A stretch of 64,000 bases of DNA, from contig NC_058521.1 of assembly GCF_904849725.1 (NCBI RefSeq), positions 339,558,638 through 339,622,637 on the forward strand, read 5' to 3'. The notes under the pieces were generated by a model. That model saw only the letters and a program-made list of their open reading frames with translations. It ran no database searches and had not been told where the DNA came from. Both the position numbers and the translations under genes were made by a program. This stretch comes from Hordeum vulgare subsp. vulgare (lineage: Eukaryota > Streptophyta > Magnoliopsida > Poales > Poaceae). Shown here piece after piece: positions 1 to 12,223 of this stretch. Position 1 is the first letter of the stretch; each line of letters opens with the position of its first letter.

Positions 1-1525
1 GAAAACAGACCTTCCCCTGCAACGACACCATAAGAATGCTGCTAGCACTCCCTGGCAACGAAACTAGAAGAATGTTGTTGACAGCCCACAAGTGCGTGGG
101 ATCGAGGCAGTTTTCGAGGGTAGAGTATTCGACCCAAATTTGTTGATACGCCAGGCAGGAGGTGAGAGAATACTCTCGAGTATTAGCAGCTGAATGTGTC
201 AGATTCAACCACACCTGAAAGATTAGTATCTGCAAGCAAAGAGTCAGCAGCAATGTAGTACGATAACAACGGTGTCAGAAATGATCTGTTGACGGCAGAC
301 TATTCCTAACGATTGTATCAATGGCGCCAGAAGTTCCCCGTTGTCACAAATTGTCTATTCCCGTTAACGACCAGCGAATCAAAATTGTAGCAGGTAATAG
401 CAGTGTAACGAGTAATAGAAGTGGTAGGACAAATTCGTAGGCAATGGGTCGGTGATTTGTTTGGATGATATTAATTATGCAACAGTTATAACACGGAGAG
501 ATATGTGTCTAGCTCCCGTTCGTCAATGTGATGTAGGTATGCATTCCGTGTGTCGTCATACGTGCTTAGGGAAAATAACTTGCATGCCATCTATTGTCCA
601 TCCCTCCCGTGGCAGCGGGGTCCAAAAGGAAACTACGGGATATTAAGGTTCTCCTTTTAATAAAGAACAGGACCAACGCATTAGCACTTGATGAACACAT
701 GAACTCCTCAAACTATGGTCATCACCGGGAGTGGTTCCGGTTATTGTCACTCCGGGGTTGCCGGATGTAACACTTAGTAGGTAACTACAACTTGCAAGAT
801 CGGATCTAAAACACACATATATTGGTGACAACATAATAATTTTAGATCTGAAATCATGGCACTCGGGCCTGAGACAAGCATTAAGCATGGCAAAGTAGTA
901 GCAACATCAATCTCAGAACATAATGGTTACTAGGGATCAATCCCTGTCAAAACTAACTCGATTACATGATAGATTTCATCCTACTCATCACCGCCCAGCG
1001 AGCTTACGAATAGATTACTCACGAACGACGAAGAGGGAAGAACGTTGATGATGACGATGGCGACGATTTCCCCTCTCCGGAGCCCAAAACGGACTCCAGA
1101 TCTGCCCTCCAGATGAAGAACAGGATGTGGCGGCGCCTCCGTATCGCAAACGCGACGAAATCTTCTCTCTTTGTTTCTTCTGGGACGAAAGTGAACTTAT
1201 AGAGCTAAGATTGGGGGCGGCAGAGCCATGTGGGCCCCACAAGCTTGCTAGCCGCCACCAGGGGGGTGGCGGCTACACGGCTTGTGGCCCACTGGCCCAT
1301 CCCCTTCGGTGGATCTTTGCGCAGGTATTTTTTATATTTTCCAGAAATATTCTCCGTAAATTTTCACGACGTTCTGAGAACTTTTATTTCTGCACAAAAA
1401 ACAACACCAAGGCAATTCTGATGAAAACTGCGTCAGTCCAGGTTAGTTCCATTAAAATCATGCAAATTAGAGTACAAAACAAGGGCAAAAGAGTTTGGTA
1501 AAGTAGATACGTTGGAGACTAATCA
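1..1525 (-). repeat. Gypsy-A 3' LTR (3' end outside window)
   Basis: On the minus strand the LTR opens with TGATTAGTCTCCAACG at 1525, directly after the polypurine tract, and runs to position 1 and probably about 10-15 bases further. It matches 12236-13714. A TATA-like CTATAAG lies at 1197-1203 on the minus strand, between a GC-rich upstream part (about 1205-1300) and a purine-rich leader, as expected for U3/R. Confidence 0.9.
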
Positions 1526-1540
1526 ACTCCCCCAAGCTTA
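1526..1540 (-). other. Gypsy-A polypurine tract
   Basis: The minus strand reads TAAGCTTGGGGGAGT immediately before the LTR start at 1525. It is the plus-strand priming site for reverse transcription. Confidence 0.85.
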
Positions 1541-3338
1541 AACCTTGCTTGTCCTCAAGCAACTCAGTTGACAAACTGAGAGAGTAACAAAAACTTTGAC
1601 AAACTCTGTTTGATCTTGTTGTTGCAACTATGTCGAACGCATAACCAGAATTTCAGCAAGATCACAAGTTAACCACATAAGCAAGTGACACAAAGGTCTC
1701 ACGGTAAACAAATATCTATGGCATAATCAGCTAACGAGAAAATAGTAATGAGTTTCAAATACCAACACTTCAATCAAAACAAGCATGAAGCAATATGAAT
1801 AGGTGGTATCTCGCTAGCTCTTTCTGAGACCGCAAAACATAAGTGCAGAGCACTTTCAAAGATCAAGGGCTGACTAAACATTGTAATTCATAGCAACGAA
1901 GATCCGGTCATAGTCATACTCAATATCAATCAAAAGCAAAGCATAAAAATGACAGAGGTGCTCTCTAATTGGTGCTTATACAAGAGGAGGATGACTCAAC
2001 AGGAAAATAAATAGACAGGCCCTTCACAGAGGGAAGCATTGATTTGAAGAGGTGCCAGAGCTCAAGCTTTGAAAACAGAGATAATAATTTTGGGTGGCAT
2101 GCTTTTATTGTCAACGCAATGACCAAGAGTTCTCAATATCTTCCATGCTACTCATGCTATAGGCGGTTCCCAAACAGAAAATTAAAGTTTTAACTCCCCC
2201 CCCACCAATCAATCACACTCCACGGCTAGCCAAATCCTCGGGTACCGTCCATACTAACATCAATCCAGGGGGAGTCTTGTTTTACAGTTATGTTTTCGAT
2301 TTAAGCGTGGAACTGGGCATTCCAATTACCGGCCCCTTCCTCGTGAATGGGAGTGAATAAACACATGTCGAGGATAACACTCCTAGCATGGAAGATACCA
2401 ATAGCCCCCTGTCACCACATGAGCGGTCCAGGCATGCAAAACAGATTATTTCTTGAAGGTTTAGAGAATGGCACATGCAAATTTACTTGGAACGGCAGGT
2501 AGATACCGCAAATAGGTAGGTATGGTGGACACCCATGGAAAACTTTTGGGTTTATGGAAGTGGATGCACAAGCAGTATTCCGCTTAGTACATGTGAAGGC
2601 TAGCAAAAGACTGGGAAGCGACCAACTAGAGAACGACAACAGTCATCAAGATGCAATGAGTTTGACTAACATTGAATGCAAGAATGAACAGGATATAAAT
2701 CATCATGAACACGAACATCATAGAGGCTATGTTGATTTTGTTTCAACTACATGCATGAACATGCGCCAAGTCAAGCCACTTGAAACATTCAAAGGAGAAT
2801 ACCATCCTATCATACTACATCATAGTCATCTCAAAATCTATGTTGGCATTCAAGACAAACCATTATAAGCTCTCAGCTAGTTAAGCATGGAATCAGAAAC
2901 TATGATCTCTAAGTTGTCATTGCAAACATAGTTCTCTCACAACAAACCTGAATCTGGGATGATAAGCTAGTCATATTTACAAAAACAAAATAGATAGAGT
3001 TCATACCGACTTTTCCAGTCTCAGTCACTTCATCATATATCATCATTATTGCCTTTCATTTGCACGATTGAACGATGTGAACATTAATAAGAGCATTGGG
3101 CTAAGCTGAATCTGCAGGCAAACACAAAGGAGAAGACAAAGTAATATGGCTCTTTGAAAGCTAAACAGGTAAGCATGTAAGAACCACTAAACAATGTAAC
3201 CAATATCTTCTACCTTGACCCAAAGAAAAAGAAAACTTTTTACACGGGAAAGCTCCCAACAAGCAAAAGAAGAAAAAAAAAATCTTTTTGGGTTTTCTCA
3301 GAAGGACACAAAACAAGAAAACAAGAAAGCGAAAATAA
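1541..3338 (-). other. Gypsy-A 3' untranslated internal region
   Basis: About 1.8 kb lies between the accessory ORF and the polypurine tract. No frame of convincing length is seen on either strand; the small ORFs (for example 2554-2868 plus) have no recognisable domain. Related text, such as the passage around 2510-2580, recurs in Gypsy-C near 58030-58100. This is therefore a conserved non-coding part of this retroelement type rather than a separate insertion. Confidence 0.6.
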
Positions 3339-4442
3339 CTAGCATGGATAATACAGTGGCAAAGTGTAAACACCGGCTAACAAAGGTGGGAAATCACCAG
3401 CTCCGGGATACTCCAGAGCAGACTGTGGATGCCACTGCTGTGTGAGCTCCTCTGGCTCCCACTGATAAACTGGCGTGTGGTACTCAACTGGCGGCTCGGG
3501 CACGGGCACCTGTGGTTGGGCCAAGCCCCAATATGCGTAGATGTCCGAGGGCATAATAGTGTACCTGCCTGCATGAAGATCGAACAAAGAAGGAGCAGGC
3601 AAAGTAATAGTCTCTCGAGTACCCTGACTAAATACCAGGTTATAAATCATCCGTCTACTAGCATCTCTATCCAGAAAATCATGGCGAACCAGGCTGTCAT
3701 AATCCAGATATTTCTGAGGGAGAAGTATCTCTCCTTCCTCTCCCAGTCTAATGGGTATCTCAAATTGTCTGGCAAGACGGGTAGCATAGATACCTCCATA
3801 GACGACACCCTTGGAACGGTTGGTGTTCAACCGCTCGGCTACTATAGCACCTAGGCTATAAGTCTTATCATTATAAAGGCCTTCGCGCAAAACCGCAAGG
3901 TCTAGAGAACTAAGTGATCCAGCCTCCCCACGGCCAATCAAACATTTTCCCACAAATAATGAGAAGTACCGAAGCACAGGAAATTATATGCTAGGAATTC
4001 TAGTGCGAGACACTCCTCTCTCCTCTCCAACAGCAATAGAACCAATGAAATCCTCCAAGTCTCGTGGACGAGGGTCACGGATATCCCCAACATAAGGTAA
4101 TTAGCATACATTGCAAAAATCATGTAGCATCATGCACTGGGGAACATCGTATATCATGAACTCAACCATGGGAGGATTCTTCCTCGGATAAAAGTTGAAG
4201 CTTTGAACGAAAATATTGGTGAGGAGGAGGTATTGTGATCACTTATCTTCAACGAATGCAGTAAGACCTGCGTTCTCCACCAAGTAATAAAAGTCTTCAT
4301 AAAGTCCAGCGGCGTGCAAAAATTCATCGCATGGCCACTCGCACGCTCGAACTTCTGTGACTTGAGGGACTACGTACTTGGGGTGGTTCTTCTCATCCTC
4401 CTTGGGGTTACGGCTTGAAGAGCCTCTCAAGAACCTCCTCAT
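3339..4442 (-). pseudogene. Gypsy-A accessory (env-position) ORF, three in-frame stops
   Basis: One 368-codon frame runs from ATG at 4442 to the stop at 3339-3341. It is interrupted only by three in-frame stops: TGA at 4239-4241, TAA at 4101-4103 and TAA at 3984-3986. The spacing confirms a single frame without indels. The predicted protein starts MRRFLRGSSSR, has no clear signal peptide or membrane span, and ends in a proline/glutamine-rich tail (about residues 290-368). Its position, after the protease and before the 3' LTR, is that of the extra ORF of Athila-type Gypsy elements. I do not recognise a catalytic motif, and the function of such ORFs is unsettled. Each TAA could come from CAA by one C-to-T change, as expected of methylated silent copies. 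The LTR-like segment 4690-5045 lies just upstream. Confidence 0.7.
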
Positions 4443-4689
4443 CTTTTCCTTTTTCTAGCTTTGAAAAATTGTGAAATTTTTAGAGACTTTGAAAGAAAAG
4501 TGAATAAAGATTAACCCAACTCATAGCAACTACTCCTACTAGGGCCTAGAGACCGTATCACGCGCTAAAACTACTTGGGACCAGCTAAATCAACATTTCT
4601 ATCTCAAGAACAGGGTCACCAAGGTAGCAAGAATACGCGAAGGATAAAGCACTAGAGCAAAATCTAATTGGACCAATGGAGGAGTCACT

Positions 4690-5045
4690 TACCAAGGAGT
4701 AATTTCCCCAAAACGGTTCGGAGAATGGTACTTTGAGCAAGGAGATCGAAAATCACACCCAAATGAGCAAGAACACGAGTTTGAGCTGCGAAACAATTTT
4801 TTTTGGAGGTGAAGAAGAGGATTGGAGCTGGAATGAGTGGAGGGGGTCCCTGTGGGCCCCACAAGCTTGCTAGCCGCCACTAGGGGGGCGGCGGCTGCAG
4901 GGCTTATGGCCCACTGGTCAGGCCCCCAGGCCAGCTCTCAGGCCCAATATTTTTCAAATATTCCAGAAAAAATCATACTAAATTTTCAGGACCATCGGAG
5001 AACTTTTATTTTTGGGGTATTTTTTTCAGGGACGCTAAGACAGAA
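4690..5045 (-). promoter_or_regulatory. Internal LTR(U3)-like segment and candidate leader upstream of accessory ORF
   Basis: 4850-5015 resembles 1230-1395 of the element's own 3' LTR in the same orientation. They share an almost unbroken block of about 65 bases containing GTGGGCCCCACAAGCTTGCT, then scattered matches down to GAACTTTTATTT. Downstream on the minus strand follow a CT-rich stretch (about 4800-4840), a strong splice-donor-like GGTAAGTG (4686-4693) and, 250 bases later, the ATG of the accessory ORF. I see no good TATA box here. A promoter with a leader intron is my inference. Confidence 0.45.
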
Positions 5046-5238
5046 AACAGGAAAAACTAAACTAAATCTATCATTTTTCTTCTAAGCAACAGAAAGTGAA
5101 AGCTCAAAATAGAGGTATGTGACTCTTTGATTCATCCATTTCATGGTCATCGAAAGAATTCCGTCAATGGGGTTGATCAAGTCCTCATGACAAAACCTTT
5201 TGAATCGCAAGAGAGAATGGAGAATTTTTGAATAGCCA

Positions 5239-5755
5239 CTAAGTCACCTCAATGGGGATATGTATCTCCCCAACAAGGAAATCATACTTCATCTTGACAC
5301 GAGGAATAGGGCATTCAAAGCTCCCAATAAGAATCGATGAAGTCTTTTCGATAGCATTGATGCAATGTACTTGATATCGTTTATTCGGAAAGAGCACTGT
5401 GTGCTCATTGCCATTGACATGGAAAGTGACATTGCCTTTGTTGCAATCTATAACAGCCCCTGCAGTGTTTAAAAAGGGTCTTCCGAGGATGACAGCCATG
5501 GCATCGTGCTCGATAATATCCAAGATTACAAAGTCTGTTAAGATAGTGGTGTTAGCAACCACAAGAGCACATCCTCGCAAATGCCGATAGGGAAAGCAGT
5601 TGATTTGTCGGTCATTTGCAGAGAAATTTCAGTAGGTGTCAACTTATCCAATTCAAGTCTACGATAAAGAGAGAGTGGCATAACACTAACGCCAGCTCCA
5701 AGGTCACATAAGGCAGTTCTTACGTAGTTTCCTTTAATGGAGCAAGGAATAGTTG
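5239..5755 (-). pseudogene. Gypsy-A retropepsin, C-terminal part after solo-LTR interruption
   Basis: Reading minus from 5750, the frame gives the aspartic protease signature CDLGAGVSVMPLSLY (catalytic D near 5720), then an ILGRPFLNTAGAVIDCN block near 5460-5510, which is the second conserved protease motif. It ends at a TAG at 5239-5241, with no continuation into reverse transcriptase. A one-base change near 5562-5566 shifts the frame between these two motifs. The N-terminal side is at 9799-9940, on the far side of the solo LTR. When the insert and one copy of its 5-base duplication are left out, the codons meet in frame. In related elements this protease sits between gag and RT and matures the capsid polyprotein. 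Confidence 0.85.
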
Positions 5756-8700
5756 TGTCACAGCCCTAGCTTTCATTTGTTTGCCAAGCATTCATGCATG
5801 CATTATAAAAACTTTGATGTTGAAATAGGAAGTGATCAAAACCCCAATGATTTAAAAAAAATTGACAACAAGGCAATAAAAATTAATACCCTAAAAGGGA
5901 CCAAGAAAATGTTCCAAATACTTGGTAAAATAGTGACATAAAATAAATTTGTGAAACCAAAATTCTAGGTCACAAGAACTTTTGAAAAAGAATTTTGAGT
6001 TGACCAAATAGCTATTTGGAATGGAATTATTTTGATTCCTTCTATTTTAAAGTTTCAAAAATGTTGAAACTTTTATGTGGCATTGGATATTATTATCTGT
6101 GTCACATAATAACATTTTAGGGTTTTATTTTTGGTCAAACAACTTATTTGAAAACCTAAATCTAAATGCCAGAAAGAAATAGAATAGAAAAAAAGAAGCT
6201 TACCTGTCGCCCCCTCCAGGCCCAGCCCACCAGGGGCTCCCGTGTCATCTTCCTCCTCCTGCAAGTAGGCAGAGGAGAAGATGAGCACGGGACTGGCCGC
6301 GCCACCTCCTGCTCGTCGTGGCAGCCTCTCCTCGCCTCCTCCACGCCAGCAAACACCCCCGTGCCTCTCTTTTCTTCCTCCCCCGAGCCCCTCCCTCTCT
6401 CTCTCCCTTATCTCTCCCCCTCTGCTCTTTTTCCTCTCGCCATGCCTGAGCTCGGCTCGAGCTCACCGACACCTCCGGCCACCCGAAGTCCTCCAAAGCT
6501 CCCCGGTAGCTCTGCCGCATCGCCCTCAACCTCACCGCCGAAGGAATTGGACCACAGGGCCCAGAGACGACGAGCGCGAGCTCCCTCCCCATCTCCGGCC
6601 GCCGGAAACCTCGAGGCCGATTCGTCCTGCCCCGAGTTCCTCCTCCGTCGCTGTTGCCTCCTTTGGAACTGCCGTGAGCTCCTCCTCCTCCTCCTGTGCT
6701 CTGCCCCTCCGTTCCTCCCCTCTAGCACCAGCCCTACCATGGCCGACTCCGGCCACCGCCCGAGGTCGTCGCCGGCCTCATTCCGGCCACCTCCTAGCCC
6801 GTGGTTGGGTTGGAATGGATGCTGCGCTTCATCAGCTATCCGTAGAACTCAACCGAGATTAAGGAATTCCGGCGAGCCCCCGTCACTCTGTTGGTCGCCG
6901 GCGTCGACCTCGCCGGCGTGAGCCACTTCCATGTGGGCCCAACCAGTCAGGTGTTTAATTAGCGCCTAATAACTATTTAGTTAAACAATGACTCACTGAC
7001 AGTGGGCTCTATGGCTCTAAAATAAGAATTAAGATTAACCTAACTCTGTTAACTCTGTCACTGACGTGTGGACCCCACACGTCAGGTTTGACCTGACCGA
7101 GGCCAGTTGACTGCTGACGCAGTGCTGACGTAGTAATTGATTTTCTATTATAAAATAATTCCAGAAAATGCCTAAAACTTCTAAAAATCATAGAAAATAA
7201 TCTATAAGTCCAATGAAAATAATTTATATATGAAAAATGATTAGAAAAATCCAAAGAATCTGATTATGGAATTTTCATGCATGTTTGAAAAAGTTAATAT
7301 CACCAATTAGGCAAAATGGTGAATAGGGTAAATTTAATAATTAGTTTGGAGTTGGAATTTGATACCTATTTGAATTCCACTTCAATTGATATGACCAAAC
7401 ATTGATCAAGGGAAATCAATACCTAAAAATACCATCTTCATGCATGTTAAAAAAACAAGTTGTACCTGAGCATCAGGTCGAATCAATTAAAAGGGTATCC
7501 GGAAAATTCCTTGCTTGAAGTGATATTTGAATTCAAATTCAAATCCAACTTCAAATTAAGAAATGATTTGCACATTAGCCCTGCCACCTTTCATTTCATG
7601 TCTTGAGCATGCATCATAGTGTGGCATTTCCGTGAAGTAATTGTTGTTCTTTATTGTTTGCCGGTGTTGTTCCCTCTCGATAGACGATGTTTCCGACGAT
7701 GTGATTGTTGACATTGATGAAGACTCATTGCTATCTTCAGACGTGTAAGGCAAACAACCCCCCCCCTTGAACAACCCGATACAATCCCATTCTCTCGCTC
7801 CTGCTCTCTTTTACTGCATTAGGACAACATCGACTCAAATGTTATTTATTCTCGGTAGTTGAACCATTCCTTTGCGTGACCTGATTTTGCCACAGTAAAT
7901 AGTTGAAACCACTTAGCATGAGTAGCAACTGTTTGAGCTTTGTTGTGCTTACTCATCCATGCTTGATTACAATACCTGCTATGCTTAGAGTCGTGTCGGG
8001 TCTGATCCATCTGGATGATGAATCAGAATGGTTGTGATCATGTCCTACAGTGTGAGAGTAAAAGTGTGAGCCCGATTTGGTAAAGGTAGCGATGAGAGGC
8101 CATGTAGGAGTACATGGTGGGTTGTCTCATTGGGACCGTCCTTAAGAACTGAGTTTTGTGTGTGTTATCCAAGACAAGATACTACCACACATTGGGCTCC
8201 GGTAACTCGACCCCGCTCGGCTTATTAATCGCCTAGATCTCTGTCCAGGAGTTGCAACTAGTTTCTGGTGTTTGGTAGGAAAAGTGTTGGCGGTCATGTT
8301 TAGCTCTGACCGACGGGGTAGGCTTCTCTGTGGTAGATACACAGTGGCACGGTGTACCAAGTGGCACCCGAATGGTGCGCTTGGGAACCCTGCGCACATC
8401 GTTTGGGGCCGTAGGGTCAACCTCGGCCGGACTTCCTTGCGGGTTCAGTCTCAAATAGGCGATAAACCTGGACTAGGGTCTTACGTGGTTAACGGTCGTG
8501 GCCGACACCCACGCCAGTGCTTCCGCTTGAAGGTTGCCGAGATGCATGACGTGCACATGGTGCTAAGTGGTGAGAGCATGTGTGAAGAAGTATACCCCTG
8601 GAGGGTGATTTAATCTGTTCGAATAGCCGCGTCCTCGGATATGGAATACTTGGAAGCATTACGTGGTACGTAGACAAGTTAAATGGATACTCTAAAACAT

Positions 8701-9793
8701 GCAAGATAAGTGTGAGTGCTATGGAAGGCCTTCTCATAGGGAGACGAGAGTGGATCCATAGTGGTGTATTGAATTGGTGAATATGTGGACTCATGTGCAC
8801 TATCCCACCTTAAAGAAAGAACTTGTAGTCGTAGTACAGGTTAGCCAAGTGTCAAAGCTGGCTTGCTGCAATCAAACCACACAATCCTTTCATTGAAACA
8901 TAATGCATATTTAGATAGTTCTGATGTAAGACTTGCTGAGTACCTTTGTACTCACGATTGCTTATTTTATGTTTTGCAGAGAAGATTTAGTCTCTGTAAA
9001 GGTTCTACGCGATGTGTTCGATGTTGACCGGAATAGCTTGGGAATTCCAGACAGAGGTCTGGCTCCTTTGGTAGGGTCGTAGTAGCTTTTCAGGCTCTTC
9101 TAGCCACTTTTAGTAGATGTCTGTACCCAGACATGTTTTTCTTCCGCTTGTTGTTTGTATGACTTGAGTGTCGGGTCACGGGACACTTGTTTGTAATATC
9201 ACACTATGTTGATTCTTATGAGTCATTAATAAAAGCTTGAGTCATAGAGTTATGTTGTGATGCCATGTAGTATCTACACATATCGTGCATACTATGTGTA
9301 TGTTATGAAATGCATTATATGTGTGGGATTCGACACCTAGTTGTGTGCCCTTAGTAGTACTCTTTACCGGGAAATGCCTCTTTGTGCTTCTATCGAGCCT
9401 TGGTAGCTTGCTATTGCTCTAGACACATTGATTGACCGGCGTGTATCCTTCTGTGCTCCTGTGTCTCTCCCCTCGGGGAAATGTCACGCGGTGTAATGGA
9501 GTCCTTGTAGCTTGCTACGACTCGTCCACACACGCCGTTGATCGACACGTGTTTGCTGGGTTATGTACGCCTTTCCCTGTATGGATGTACCACTTGGGTT
9601 TATAACTAGTCATATCGACCTGGGTTCTTTGTCGTTTGAACACTAGCAACATATTCATATACGTGAGCCAAAAGAAGCAAACGGTCCCGGCCAAGGTAAG
9701 GTGGCAGCCGTGGAGTTTACCGTCCGTGCGGCCGCAAAGTGATGTGATGTGTTACAGGCTGGGTTCTTATGACTCAGGATCGGGGTCCCGACA
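5756..9793. mobile_element. Solo LTR, 4.04 kb, TSD AGTTG
   Basis: The insert starts TGTCACAGCC and ends GGGTCCCGACA (TG...CA). It is flanked by a perfect 5-bp duplication AGTTG at 5751-5755 and 9794-9798. It splits the Gypsy-A protease codons, which join in frame without it. There is no internal domain, PBS or PPT inside, so it looks like a solo LTR left by LTR-LTR recombination. It holds a GC-rich block (6190-6920), AT-rich flanks and an AATAAA-type signal near 9229 on plus, which weakly suggests plus orientation. ORFs inside the GC-rich block look like compositional artefacts. A 4 kb LTR is unusually long, comparable in size to the LTRs of LARD-type elements such as Sukkula. Family identity is not established. 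Confidence 0.88.
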
Positions 9794-9798
9794 AGTTG

Positions 9799-12149
9799 GC
9801 ACTTCGGGATCACCAAGTTTCTTAGGAGTTCCACCTTTGAAAGTGTAATTGGCAAGCATGGTGGAGATCTCATGATCTGGTATCTTCCGTTTATTAGTCA
9901 CGATATCTTTCATGTACTCGGCATACGGAGACATTTTAGCATATCAGTTAACCGCATCTGCAGAAAGATGGGTCTTATCATCTCAATGAAGCGCTCAAAA
10001 TACTCATCATCCTTTTTCTTGGATGGCTTAAGAGGAAAGGGCATAGATCTCTGAACCCATGGCTCCCTTTCTCTACCATGCTTCCTAGCAGTGAAGTCAT
10101 TCTTATCATATCTCTTAGGTTGTGGGTTATCAGGATTAACCGTAGGTTCAATCTCCACATCCTCATCATTGCTAGGTTGAGCATTATTATGAACATCACT
10201 TTCCATATTGTCACCAGGTTCATCTTCATCACCAGATTGTGTTTCTGCATCAGACGCAGAAATATCATTAGGTTCTTCAGGTGTGATAGTATTTGGTGAA
10301 TTGGCATGTAGGTTTCTATCATCCTTCTTCTTCTCCTTAGGATGACTGGGTGTATCAGCATTAATTCCTTGAGAATCTTGATCAATTCTTTTAGGATGGC
10401 CTTCAGGATACAAAGGTTCCTGAGTCATTTTGCCTCGCCTACTAATGACTCTGACAGAGTTGTCATTTAATTCATCGAGCAAGTCATTCTGAGCTTTAAG
10501 TACTTGTTCTACCTGAGTAATAATCATAGAAGCATGTTTACTCAGAAGCTTCAGATCATTGACATTTCTGTCTACACAAGCACTTAAATGGCTCAACATA
10601 CGAGTACTTTGTTCCAAATGTCTGCAACATAATCATTGAAACTCTGTTGTTTGCCAACAAAGTTGTCAAATTCATCAAAGCATAGGCTAGGAGGTTTATC
10701 AAAAGGAATATCACTCTCGTGAAACCTACGCAGAGAATTCACTTCTACTACTTGTATCGGGTTATTGAGACCTTGGATCTCTTCGATAGGTGGTAGATTT
10801 TTGACGTCTTCAGATCTAATGCCTTTCTCTTCCATAGATTACTTGGCTTCTTGCATATTTTTAGGACTGACGAATAGAATACCTCTTTTCTTTGGAGTTG
10901 GCTTAGGAGGTGGTTCGGGAATAGTCCAAGCATTATCATTGATCAAGATGTTATTTAGAAGGGTCTCAGCTTGTTCGACAGTTCGTTCCCTAAAAACACA
11001 ACCGGCAGAACTATCTAGATGGTCTGTAGAAGCATCGGTACGTCCTTTATAGAAGATATCAAGTATCTCGTTCTTCTTAAGAGGGTGATCAGGCAAAGCA
11101 TTCTGTAGCTGGACGAGCCTCCCCCAAGCTTGTGGGAGACTCTCTTCTTGGAGTTGAGCAAAGTTGTATATTTCCTGCAAGGCAACTTGCTTCTTATGGG
11201 CAGGGAAATATTTCTCACAGAAGTAATAGACCATATCCTGGGGACTACTCACACATCCAGGAGCAAGAGAGGTGAACCAGGCTTTAGCGTCATCCTTTAG
11301 AGAGAAAGGAAACAACTTAAGGATGTAGTAGTGGCGGATCTTCTCCTCACTAGTGAAAAAGGTGGCTATATCGTGTAGTTTGGTAAGATGGCCTACGACC
11401 GTCTCAGACTCATAACCATGAAAAGGATCAGATTCGACTAGAGAGATTATCTCAGGGTCGACTGAGAATTCATAATCCTTATCGGTGATAAAGATAGGTG
11501 AAGTGGCAAACTTCGGGTCGTATTTCATCCTAGCTTTCAGAGATTTTTCCTTCCACTTGAGAAGTAATTTCTCAGCGTCATAGGTATCCTTACACGCAAG
11601 AAAATCCTCAGCTATCTCTCCCTCCATAACGTAACCCTCAGGTATATCAGGCAATTCTTATCTAGGAGAGCTAAATTTAGCAGGAGGAAAAGCAGGTTCT
11701 ATCTCAATAGTATCGGCAGTTTCAGAAGCATCACGAGCATTGGGAGTAACTCTAGCAATATGAGCATCAAGGAATACCCCTAGTGGAACATCAAGCAAAG
11801 TAGTATCTCTAGCAGTATCAAGCATAGCATCATCAGGCAAAATAGCATCTCTAGCATCATCAGGCAAAGTAGTATCAGGCATAGTATCTCTAGCAGTATC
11901 AAGCATAGCATCATCAGGCATAACATCAAGCATAGTATCATCAGGCATAGTATCAAGCATAGCATCTCTAGCAGTAGCATCATAAGCATCATCAAGCACA
12001 GGCGACATATCAAGATTTCTAACAGGAGGTGATGTCGCAAACTTACTCATAACTGAAGGTGAATCAAGTGCAGAGCTAGATGGCAATTCCTTACCTCCCC
12101 TCGTATTTGAGGGCAAGACTTTGGTTTTCGGATCCTTCAGATTCTTCAT
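9799..12149 (-). pseudogene. Gypsy-A gag (with start of protease), disrupted
   Basis: The gag frame opens at ATG 12149. It first encodes a repetitive leader (D/A/M/L-rich), then the Retrotrans_gag domain (about 11450-11000; motifs LKDDAKAWFTSL and LPQAWGRLVQLQNALPDHPL), then a proline/lysine tail and an acidic coiled-coil-like region. Two in-frame stops (TAA 11658-11660 and TAA 10839-10841) split an otherwise continuous frame to 10593. A frameshift near 10600-10615 leads into the frame 10617-9910, and a one-base loss in an A-run near 9937 leads into the protease frame. The product would be the capsid precursor. No CCHC knuckle is obvious. The frame continues into the protease N-terminus up to the solo LTR at 9793. 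Confidence 0.85.
11780..12000 (-). repeat. Minisatellite within gag leader
   Basis: A degenerate tandem repeat built on GCATCATCAGGCA / TAGCAGTATCAAGCATAG (plus strand) gives repeated DTMPDDAMLDTARD-like peptide units. Unit length is mixed (about 12-30 bases). It keeps the gag frame open over the array. Confidence 0.75.
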
Positions 12150-12200
12150 AGTGATCAGCAGATATAAATCCCAAGTAACTCAGAGAATATAGAAATACCT

Positions 12201-12217
12201 CCACGGCAACGGCGCCA
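12201..12217 (-). other. Gypsy-A primer-binding site (tRNA-Asp type)
   Basis: The minus strand reads TGGCGCCGTTGCCGTGG, the pattern used by plant Gypsy elements primed by tRNA-Asp. It sits 6 bases inside the 5' LTR boundary. Confidence 0.8.
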
Positions 12218-12223
12218 GAAAAA

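Noticed and set aside
6166..6921. 251-codon plus-strand ORF (and overlapping frames) in a GC-rich block
   Set aside because: Lies inside the solo LTR; the product is Ser/Pro/Leu low complexity, several frames of both strands are open at once, and no domain is recognised.
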